Shown: positions 6,348 to 11,245 of the stretch, one piece after another
How positions within the stretch are numbered: the first letter of the stretch is position 1
Layout: each line of letters starts with the position of its first letter
Source: Caldisericales bacterium
GTDB taxonomy: Bacteria > Caldisericota > Caldisericia > Caldisericales > Caldisericaceae
Assembly: GCA_015485995.1 (NCBI GenBank)
Contig: WFSP01000073.1
Span: 1-11,245, forward strand
Direction: 5' to 3'
DNA length: 11,245 bases
Notes under the pieces: generated by a model
Told to the model about the DNA's origin: nothing
The model's database searches: none
Seen by the model: only the letters and a program-made list of their open reading frames with translations
Made by a program: the position numbers and the translations under genes

Positions 6348-6739
6348 ATGAAGTACAAGGAAGATGAACAGGGAAACCTTATCCTTGAAGACGGAACCGT
6401 GATTCCGAAAGAGAAACGGCAGAAAGCGGAAGTTTACAGCCGCGTCGTTGGGTAAAGCAATGCTCAACTAAAATCCATTCTAATTGACTCGGAACTCCCT
6501 ATGGGACAACGAGGCGGAAGGGCAGAAGCCCGCCGTGAGAGACTGAACGAATGGACACTTGCAGAAGGTGAAGCAACAGTCCGAACTGCATGGTAACATG
6601 CAGAGTGCTAAAGAAATTTAGCACCGCTTCCTCAAAAAGGGAGTCATAAAAGCAACAGATTGATTTAAGGCCCGTTTCACAATGGAACAATGGAAAGAAA
6701 CAGGAATTTAAGAAGAGAAAGACATTCAAAGAAAAATAA
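6348..6739 (+). CDS. nrdD: Stand-alone glycyl-radical domain of NrdD, split by a group I intron (6348-6453 joined to 6663-6739)
   Basis: Two exons, 6348-6453 and 6663-6739, give a 60-aa protein after splicing. It ends in the class III glycyl-radical motif: EVYSRVVG from exon 1 and YLRPVSQWNNGKKQEF from exon 2. Gly35, the last complete codon of exon 1 (GGG), matches the glycine that carries the radical after activation by NrdG. The large NrdD at 1373-5710 lacks exactly this part, so the two proteins presumably assemble into one enzyme. A perfect GAGGAGGTGA (6335-6344), overlapping the thyX stop, sets the ATG start. The first T of the Tyr36 codon plus the first two intron bases make a TAA stop, so unspliced RNA would yield a 35-aa peptide ending at the glycine. 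The first 26 or so residues, charged and beginning MKYKEDEQGN, are not part of the motif and may help docking. A programmed or accidental pseudogene is unlikely given the precise intron. Confidence 0.88.
6454..6662 (+). ncRNA. Group I self-splicing intron, 209 nt, no ORF
   Basis: Helices readable directly are as follows. P1: exon GUUGGGU (6447-6453) with GCUCAAC (6462-6468), ending in the required U-G pair at the 5' splice site. P3: UCCAUUC (6474-6480) with GAAUGGA (6549-6555). P4: CUCG (6488-6491) with CGAG (6510-6513). P5: UCCC/GGGA (6496-6506). P6/P6a: the GC-rich hairpin at 6513-6534. P7: GACUG (6541-6545) with CAGUC (6577-6581), inside R- and S-like cores AGAGACUG and CAGUCC. P8: CACUU/AGGUG (6556-6570). 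P9: a perfect 7-bp hairpin with GUAA loop (6586-6603). P9.1: a perfect 8-bp hairpin with GAAA loop (6605-6624). P9.2: CUUCCU/AGGGAG (6627-6643). The intron ends in G6662, and exon 2 AUU can pair with AAU (6459-6461) as P10. There is no room for P2. Splicing restores the conserved glycyl-radical frame, which fixes both ends. Confidence 0.93.
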
Positions 6740-6746
6740 GTATGAG

Positions 6747-6773
6747 GGGGACATAATAATTGTCCCCTTTTTT
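6747..6773 (+). terminator. Intrinsic terminator of the nrdD operon
   Basis: GGGGACA (6747-6753) pairs with TGTCCCC (6761-6767) around a 7-base loop, followed by TTTTTT. It starts eight bases after the last stop codon of the operon. It also lies at the 3' end of the convergent minus-strand gene, but read in that direction it lacks a T-run directly after the stem. Confidence 0.93.
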
Positions 6774-6774
6774 C

Positions 6775-7077
6775 TTAATCTTTCAAATAGTTTGAAATAA
6801 ACGGAGCTATAATTAGAATTAAACCCAGGATAATGCTAATTACTATATGTGTTGCTCCGTATTGCGTAATCTGGCCTACAAACCCGAAAATTAAGAGTTC
6901 TAATCCTACAAGCATTGCTACTACCCCGCCAATTTTGTTTTGGCCAAACAGCTTAAAGCCAAAATACAGAGATGCAATGCCGACAATTATAAAAACAACC
7001 GCATTAAAAACGCCCTTCCTAACAAAAGCATCAAGTAAAGCAGCCGCTCCTGCCATAACAATTACAGTTTTATTCAT
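6775..7077 (-). CDS. Small membrane protein of unknown function (100 aa)
   Basis: A 100-aa hydrophobic protein with three clear membrane segments at about residues 24-41, 50-68 and 77-93, and a weaker hydrophobic start at 4-17. I do not recognise a family. A QNKIGG turn lies between the first two segments and the C-terminus is ISNYLKD. The start is well supported: on the minus strand GGGAGGTG (7082-7089) lies four bases before the ATG, with a consensus TATAAT further upstream. Hydrophobic helices separated by short polar turns fit a real membrane protein and not a chance frame. The gene is transcribed alone, divergent from the permease gene and convergent with the nrdD operon. Nothing in the context points to a specific role. 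Confidence 0.8.
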   Translation of the reverse strand: MNKTVIVMAGAAALLDAFVRKGVFNAVVFIIVGIASLYFGFKLFGQNKIGGVVAMLVGLELLIFGFVGQITQYGATHIVISIILGLILIIAPFISNYLKD

Positions 7078-7101
7078 AATACACCTCCCTATTTCTACAA
7101 T

Positions 7102-7107
7102 ATTATA
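7102..7107 (-). promoter_or_regulatory. Putative -10 box for the small membrane protein gene
   Basis: The minus strand reads ACTATAATATTG here, giving a perfect TATAAT that lies 13 bases before the ribosome binding site on the minus strand. No good -35 is present at the usual distance, so only the -10 is called. Confidence 0.4.
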
Positions 7108-7188
7108 GTATCTTTAATCAATTTTCTAATCCGACTGCTATATTTTTTTGTGGAACTAAAATTTCTCAAAAATTCTCAGCAACATCTA

Positions 7189-7217
7189 TTGCAAATTTTT
7201 AAAGGCAGTGCTAAAAT
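7189..7217 (+). promoter_or_regulatory. Promoter of the permease / glycerate kinase operon
   Basis: TTGCAA (7189-7194) and TAAAAT (7212-7217) have a 17-base spacer and lie 17 bases before the ribosome binding site AAGGAGGTG (7235-7243). The same hexamers, with a 16-base spacer, precede the gene at 710. I see no operator-like palindrome beside it. Confidence 0.55.
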
Positions 7218-7248
7218 TTAATACAAATAAAAATAAGGAGGTGCAATT

Positions 7249-8598
7249 ATGCCAGGATGGTGGTTACTTGTTGTATTGCTTTTTGCAATTATTTTTATTG
7301 TTTATGCAACAGGCAAACTAAAACTTAATGCATTCCTTGCTTTGCTTCTTGCAGCATATTTTACGGGACTGCTTGTAGGAATGCCTGGTGACAAAATCTT
7401 GTCCGCAATCACGGGTGGATTTGGTAAAACTTTGGGCTACATAGGTATTGTAATTGCGGCAGGAACAATTATGGGAACTTATTTGGAAAAATCCGGTGGT
7501 GCGCTCTCTATGGCAGAGGCAGTTCTAAAATGGGTAGGCAAGAAACGTGCAGCTCTTGCAATGTCTATAACAGGATTCTTTGTATCAATCCCGGTATTTT
7601 GTGATTCGGGATTTGTTATTCTTTCACCCCTTAACAACGCACTTGCTGCAGCAGTAGGGGAAAGTGCAGCCGTATTTGAAGTTGCTCTAAGCACAGGCTT
7701 ATATGCAACACACTGCCTTGTGCCTCCGACCCCTGGCCCAATTGCGGCAGCAGGTATTCTGAATGCTGATCTCGGTACTGTCATAGGGCTTGGATTAATA
7801 GCTTCTATCCCGGCAATGCTTGCAGGTTACTGGTATGCAGTGAAAGTCGCAAAGAGATGGTATATAAAACCCAACGTTACGGAAAGCTACGAAGATCTGA
7901 AAAAGCGTTACGGAAAGCTTCCTGAAGCATGGAGAGCATTTACTCCTATATTTGTCCCAATTATACTAATCCTTTTAAAATCGTTTGCGGATTTTCCTTC
8001 TCACTTTTTTGGAACAGGTGCTATAAAAAGCACAATAGATTTTATAGGTAATCCTAACTCTGCCCTTATTATAGCAGTATTCTTGGCAATGTGGCTACTC
8101 ATAAAAAAGAGCGATACAAAATTTGTCCCGGAATGGACAAATACAGGGCTTGCAAATGCGGCAATCATTATTTTAATTACAGGGGCAGGAGGGGCCTTTG
8201 GCTCAGTCTTGAAGGCAAGCGGAATTGGCAATTATCTTGGAACTTCTCTTTCTCACGCACACCTTGGAATACTATTACCCTTTATAATTTCTGCAGCACT
8301 AAAAACAGCACAAGGTTCATCCACAGTTGCCTTAATTACAACTCCTGCACTTGTTGCGCCAATCTTGCCATCTTTAGGGCTTGCATCCCCCGTAGGCCTT
8401 GCACTTACAGTTCTATCCATAGGTGCAGGCTCAATGGTAGTTTCACACGTAAATGACAGTTATTTCTGGGTAGTGAACCTCTTCTCCGGGAATAAAGATG
8501 TTACCTTAGGATACAAAACTCAAACCGCAGCAACCTTTGTGGAAGGCATTGCTGCAGTAATTACAGTTTTAGTATTAGCAGTGTTCTTTGTGCATTGA
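7249..8598 (+). CDS. GntP-family sugar-acid permease
   Basis: A 449-aa integral membrane protein of the gluconate permease (GntP) family, which imports gluconate and related sugar acids with protons. About a dozen hydrophobic segments span the whole length, beginning with LLVVLLFAIIFIVYATG. Family stretches visible are FVSIPVFCDSGFVIL near 110-125, the loop HCLVPPTPGPIAAAG near 158-172, GGAFGSVLKASGIG near 310-325 and the late ALKTAQGSSTVALITTP. Length is normal. AAGGAGGTG five bases before ATG 7249 supports the start. The glycerate 2-kinase gene begins one base after its stop, so the natural substrate is more likely glycerate (or a sugar acid degraded to it) than gluconate. This is inferred from context, as substrate cannot be read from the sequence. 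No gluconate kinase or regulator gene is adjacent. Confidence 0.93.
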   Translation: MPGWWLLVVLLFAIIFIVYATGKLKLNAFLALLLAAYFTGLLVGMPGDKILSAITGGFGKTLGYIGIVIAAGTIMGTYLEKSGGALSMAEAVLKWVGKKRAALAMSITGFFVSIPVFCDSGFVILSPLNNALAAAVGESAAVFEVALSTGLYATHCLVPPTPGPIAAAGILNADLGTVIGLGLIASIPAMLAGYWYAVKVAKRWYIKPNVTESYEDLKKRYGKLPEAWRAFTPIFVPIILILLKSFADFPSHFFGTGAIKSTIDFIGNPNSALIIAVFLAMWLLIKKSDTKFVPEWTNTGLANAAIIILITGAGGAFGSVLKASGIGNYLGTSLSHAHLGILLPFIISAALKTAQGSSTVALITTPALVAPILPSLGLASPVGLALTVLSIGAGSMVVSHVNDSYFWVVNLFSGNKDVTLGYKTQTAATFVEGIAAVITVLVLAVFFVH

Positions 8599-8599
8599 T

Positions 8600-9958
8600 A
8601 TGATTAAAAATATTGATCAGCTTGTAAAAGGCCGTTTTTCAAGGGAGAGGGCAAATGCCCTCTCCGCATTAGAAAGCGCGTTAAAAAGAATAGACCCCAA
8701 AGTATGCATAAACCGAACTTTAAGAATATATGGTGACGAATTTACTTATGACGACCATAAATACCATTTAAACGATTTTGAGCACATCCATCTTATCGCA
8801 TTTGGCAAAGCTGCAGAAACGATGGCATTATCTATCTTTAAAATATTTTCCGAAATCCCAGGGCTTAAAATATCGGATGCTGTTGTGGTGACCAAAGAGT
8901 TTAAAAAGAACCTGCCTGAATATGTTAAAAAAATTAAGGGAGGGCACCCTCTGCCCGACGAGAATAGTGTAAAAGCAGGCAATGAAGTATTAAATATTGC
9001 AAAAAAAACAGCAGATAATGATTTTACAATTGTTCTAATCTCCGGTGGAGGCTCGGCAATGGTAGAAAGCCCGCTTGTACCTCTCGGAGATTTGCAAAAA
9101 ACGACAAAGCTCCTTATGGAAGCCGGGGCAAACATTGAAGAACTAAACACCATCAGAAAACATCTCTCAAATATAAAAGGAGGTAAATTGTTAACACACC
9201 TGAAAGGGCAGGTTGTGTCGTTTATAATATCAGATGTCATAGGTGATAAGTTAAGCACAATTGCTTCCGGCCCTACTTATTTTGACGATACCACATTTCA
9301 AAAGGGTTTAAAAATAATTGAGAAATACTCCCTAAAAAATAGAATTCCAAAAACAGTGATGGATATATTAAAGGAAGGCGTAAAAGGAAAAATCGAAGAA
9401 ACGCTTAAAAATAACGCGCCTGACATGCAAAGAGTCCAAAACATTCTTGTTGCCACAAATTTTGATGCTTGCCGTGCAGCATCGGCATACCTCAGAAGCA
9501 GCGGATACACTGTTATTTATCTGGGGTCTTCCATTCAGGGGGAAGCAAGAGAAGTAGCCAAAGTTATCGGTGGCATTGCATACGACGGGGGAAAGAGGAG
9601 GCTTAGCACGTCTCTTCCCATTGCAGTAGTCTTCGGGGGAGAAACAACCGTTACCGTTAAAGGAAACGGAAAAGGCGGAAGGAATGAAGAGCTCGTCCTT
9701 GCATCGTTGCCACTCCTTTCCGAGACACAAGCAGTATTTGTATCGATAGGTACCGACGGCATAGATGGAAAAAGTAGCGCAGCAGGTGCAATAGGCGATA
9801 CGGATACATTGGCAGAGGCTAAAAATAAAGGTATGGATTTTTCCTATTTTCTTGTTAACAACAACGCACATAATTTCTTTAATCCCTTAGGCGGGCTTGT
9901 TATCACAGGAAACACCGGGACAAACGTTGCAGACATCGGTATCCTTATAATAAAATAG
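8600..9958 (+). CDS. Glycerate 2-kinase (GckA/TtuD type, MOFRL family)
   Basis: A 452-aa cytoplasmic kinase of the two-domain GckA/TtuD family. It phosphorylates D-glycerate with ATP, usually to 2-phosphoglycerate, feeding lower glycolysis. The N-terminal domain shows FGKAAETMA with the conserved Lys70, GGHPLPDEN (114-122), ISGGGSAM (147-154), NTIRKHLS (183-190) and ISDVIGDKLSTIASGPT (210-226). The C-terminal MOFRL domain shows FGGETTVTV followed by GGRNEEL (359-365) and GTDGIDGKSSAAGA (384-397). All family hallmarks are present and the length is normal. The start ATG lies one base after the permease stop and has no clear ribosome binding site, so translation is probably coupled. A TTG at 8588 inside the permease gene is a poorer alternative. 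Together the pair would take up and activate glycerate. The product isomer (2- or 3-phosphoglycerate) is inferred from the family. Confidence 0.95.
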   Translation: MIKNIDQLVKGRFSRERANALSALESALKRIDPKVCINRTLRIYGDEFTYDDHKYHLNDFEHIHLIAFGKAAETMALSIFKIFSEIPGLKISDAVVVTKEFKKNLPEYVKKIKGGHPLPDENSVKAGNEVLNIAKKTADNDFTIVLISGGGSAMVESPLVPLGDLQKTTKLLMEAGANIEELNTIRKHLSNIKGGKLLTHLKGQVVSFIISDVIGDKLSTIASGPTYFDDTTFQKGLKIIEKYSLKNRIPKTVMDILKEGVKGKIEETLKNNAPDMQRVQNILVATNFDACRAASAYLRSSGYTVIYLGSSIQGEAREVAKVIGGIAYDGGKRRLSTSLPIAVVFGGETTVTVKGNGKGGRNEELVLASLPLLSETQAVFVSIGTDGIDGKSSAAGAIGDTDTLAEAKNKGMDFSYFLVNNNAHNFFNPLGGLVITGNTGTNVADIGILIIK

Positions 9959-9960
9959 TA

Positions 9961-9991
9961 TTTTTAGCTTTTCCGAAACAAAAGCAAAAAA
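9961..9991. terminator. Weak hairpin after the glycerate kinase gene
   Basis: GCTTTT (9967-9972) pairs with AAAAGC (9980-9985) around CCGAAAC, and flanking T and A runs extend the stem with one A-A mismatch. It starts just after the stop codon. No T-run follows on the plus strand, so termination efficiency is doubtful. The next gene has its own promoter, which suggests a transcript boundary here. Confidence 0.35.
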
Positions 9992-10048
9992 GTCTCCATA
10001 GTAAATCGCAAGTATGGTTAAATCTTAGTTAACTTTACATAAGTAAGC

Positions 10049-10076
10049 TTGACAAATTATCTTTCAGTGTTATAAA
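10049..10076 (+). promoter_or_regulatory. Strong promoter of the NERD-like gene
   Basis: A perfect -35 TTGACA (10049-10054) and a near-consensus -10 TATAAA (10071-10076) are separated by 16 bases. This is the best match to a housekeeping promoter in the window. Transcription would begin near 10083, shortly before the ribosome binding site at 10113-10120. Confidence 0.7.
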
Positions 10077-10124
10077 CTTAACAAGGGGATGTTTATGAAT
10101 ACAAAAAATGAAAAGGAGGTAGCT

Positions 10125-10748
10125 ATGTGGGCAGGAATATCGCTTATAATTGTCGGTGCAGCTTTGTTGCTTCTGATTTTATGGAAACCTACCAAAGTTT
10201 CCTCACCTGAAGAAGAGGCAAAATTTAAAAAAGAAAGGAACAGCGACGCTTCTGAAATAGCAATGGCAATAAAACAAGCTGTTGCCCAAACAAATTTAAA
10301 TGCAAAATTATTCAGCAACACAAAAGTAAAGGGATGGACAAAGCATTCCACAACTATTGATTATTTACTCTTATCTGCGCAGGGGATTATCCTATTCAGA
10401 AAAGAAACGTTACCCGCAAAGAGCGTTGAAACAAACGGCAAACGGTGGTTTTTTGAAACAGGTAACGGCAAAAAAGAGATAAAAAATCCGGTAAATATGA
10501 ATAATTATGCAATAAATATTCTGCGGAATTTACTGAAAAACAAATGCAAAAACTCATACGATAAAATTAACTTTACATCCGTTATTTTGTTTAACAATGA
10601 TACGGAGATAAAATTGCCGAAAAAGGAAAAAGAGGGTGTAGTAATAATCAAACAAAATAAGATCGCCGACCTTATAGAAATGACAGCAGAGAATCCGCCT
10701 ACACTGTCAAGCGATGATTTGAACTGTATTGATAATGCAATAGGTTAG
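10125..10748 (+). CDS. Membrane-anchored NERD-like domain protein
   Basis: A 207-aa protein with an N-terminal membrane anchor (residues 2-20, GISLIIVGAALLLLILW), a charged linker (about 26-45), and a region resembling the NERD (nuclease-related) domain at about 60-140. NERD-like marks are the IDYLLLSAQGIILF strand pattern (Asp79), the aromatic pair RWFF after a short loop, and NPVNMNNYAINILRNLL, where the family has a conserved N-P-x-x-Q-like helix. The family's E-x-K signature after the second strand is not preserved (LFRKETL), so nuclease activity is doubtful. ATG 10125 is chosen because AAGGAGGT (10113-10120) lies four bases before it and it starts directly at the anchor. In-frame ATGs at 10089 and 10095 are possible, with weaker AGGGGA-type sites. 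The 3' end overlaps the convergent peroxiredoxin gene by 42 bases. Function is unknown and the family call is moderate. Confidence 0.65.
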   Translation: MWAGISLIIVGAALLLLILWKPTKVSSPEEEAKFKKERNSDASEIAMAIKQAVAQTNLNAKLFSNTKVKGWTKHSTTIDYLLLSAQGIILFRKETLPAKSVETNGKRWFFETGNGKKEIKNPVNMNNYAINILRNLLKNKCKNSYDKINFTSVILFNNDTEIKLPKKEKEGVVIIKQNKIADLIEMTAENPPTLSSDDLNCIDNAIG

Positions 10749-11186
10749 CTGTTCTTTAAGGCTGTTTAGCACCTCTTCTATGTGCCCTTTTACTCTTACT
10801 TTCCTCCATATATGCTTTATTTTCCTTTTTGGGGAAATGAGAAATGTAGTTCTAACAACACCCATATACTCCCTCCCGTATAACTTCTTTTTCTGCCACA
10901 CTCCGTATTTTCCAAGCACTTTATGTGCAGGGTCGCTTAATAAAAGGACGTTAAGATTATGCTTTTCAATAAATAATCCGTGAGATTTAGGCGAATTGGG
11001 GCTTATCCCGATTATCACAGCGCCAAGCTTTTCAAACTCTTCCTTCTTTTCAGTAAACCCTATGGCCTCTTTTGTACACCCTGAAGTATTGTCCTTCGGG
11101 TAAAAATACAGCACTACCCATTTGCCTTCGAAATCATTAAGCTCCAGTTTGACACTTGCAATGTCAAAAAAAGTTAAAAACAGCAA
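10707..11186 (-). CDS. bcp: Bcp/PrxQ-type peroxiredoxin, N-terminus apparently short
   Basis: A thiol peroxidase of the Bcp/PrxQ branch, which reduces hydrogen peroxide and organic hydroperoxides in the cytoplasm. The active-site strand WVVLYFYPKDNTSGCTKEA holds the peroxidatic cysteine (TSGCT where most members have TPGCT). The resolving cysteine found five residues later in the E. coli type is Ile here, so a 1-Cys or alternative mechanism is likely. Later family parts are visible: GISPNSPKSHGLFIEKHNLN, LLSDPAHKVLGKYGV and VRTTFLISP. The N-terminus is odd. Members normally begin with a stretch containing GDxAPDF before the KLxDFxGKW strand; here the frame opens at a TTG at 11186, has no ribosome binding site, and a TAA lies two codons upstream. 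No missing APDF-like piece is found in any frame up to the window edge. Truncation, a frameshift at the A7 run 11166-11172, or a divergent N-terminus are the options. The C-terminus runs 42 bases into the NERD-like gene. Confidence 0.82.
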   Translation of the reverse strand: MLFLTFFDIASVKLELNDFEGKWVVLYFYPKDNTSGCTKEAIGFTEKKEEFEKLGAVIIGISPNSPKSHGLFIEKHNLNVLLLSDPAHKVLGKYGVWQKKKLYGREYMGVVRTTFLISPKRKIKHIWRKVRVKGHIEEVLNSLKEQLTYCIINTVQIIA

Positions 11187-11245
11187 GTATTAATGGGCAT
11201 TTATTAAGGATAGCAAAAAGTGGTGGTGTGTATCTATGAACCTTA

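Noticed and set aside
6348..6455. Reading the small gene as a finished 35-aa protein or as a pseudogene with a nonsense codon
   Set aside because: The frame ends exactly at the conserved radical glycine and resumes with the correct next residues after an element with full group I structure, so an intron explains it better than decay.
6499..6729. 76-aa minus-strand open frame over the intron and exon 2
   Set aside because: It is explained by the intron structure and the glycyl-radical exon on the plus strand; its translation has no protein-like features.
8746..9258. 170-aa minus-strand open frame opposite the glycerate kinase gene
   Set aside because: It covers the kinase core motifs on the other strand and has no ribosome binding site.
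11236..11245. Start of a further plus-strand gene (ATG at 11236 after GGTGGTGTG)
   Set aside because: Only three codons are in the window and the upstream sequence is a poor ribosome binding site, so it cannot be supported.

Overview
The window is AT-rich bacterial DNA with strong GGAGGTGA-type ribosome binding sites. It carries an oxygen-independent (class III) ribonucleotide reductase, a flavin-dependent thymidylate synthase (ThyX), inteins and a 30-bp CRISPR repeat ending in ATTGAAAC. This mix fits an anaerobic, quite possibly thermophilic bacterium of the Thermotogota / Caldisericota / Thermoanaerobacterales kind. The exact lineage cannot be fixed from sequence alone, and no rRNA or tRNA gene is present.

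Layout. (1) 1-299: the end of a CRISPR array (5 identical repeats, 4 spacers), cut by the left window edge, with no cas genes in view. (2) 300-709: an AT-rich non-coding stretch with a terminator-like hairpin, an inverted repeat and a promoter for the next gene. (3) 710-1159: a PPC/DUF296-domain protein. (4) 1373-6739: a compact dNTP operon, nrdD - thyX - small glycyl-radical gene, closed by a clear intrinsic terminator at 6747-6773. (5) 6775-7077, minus strand: a small membrane protein of unknown function. (6) 7249-9958: a GntP-family permease and a glycerate 2-kinase, one base apart, read as a glycerate-type uptake and phosphorylation unit. (7) 10125-10748: a membrane-anchored NERD-like protein, convergent and overlapping with (8) 10707-11186, minus strand: a Bcp/PrxQ-type peroxiredoxin whose N-terminus looks short.

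The striking part is the nrdD operon. The large nrdD frame (1445 aa) holds two inteins (404 and 354 aa). Intein 1 sits directly before the active-site Cys-Cys pair and intein 2 sits 26 host residues later; removing both gives a 687-aa enzyme. This large protein ends after its zinc ribbon and has no glycyl-radical motif. The missing part is encoded by a separate small gene two places downstream, behind thyX. That gene is itself interrupted, directly after the codon of the predicted radical glycine, by a 209-nt ORF-less group I intron. Its P1, P3, P4, P5, P6, P7, P8 and P9 helices, the U-G pair at the 5' splice site and the terminal G can be read from the sequence. Splicing restores RVVG-YLRPVSQWNNGKKQEF, a textbook class III glycyl-radical tail, in a 60-aa protein. 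One essential enzyme therefore appears to need one RNA splicing event, two protein splicing events and assembly of two polypeptides. Both inteins have also lost the acidic residue of their first LAGLIDADG motif, so their homing endonucleases are probably impaired.

The nrdD/thyX operon would supply deoxynucleotides and dTMP without oxygen. The activase gene nrdG, which the enzyme needs, is not in the window.
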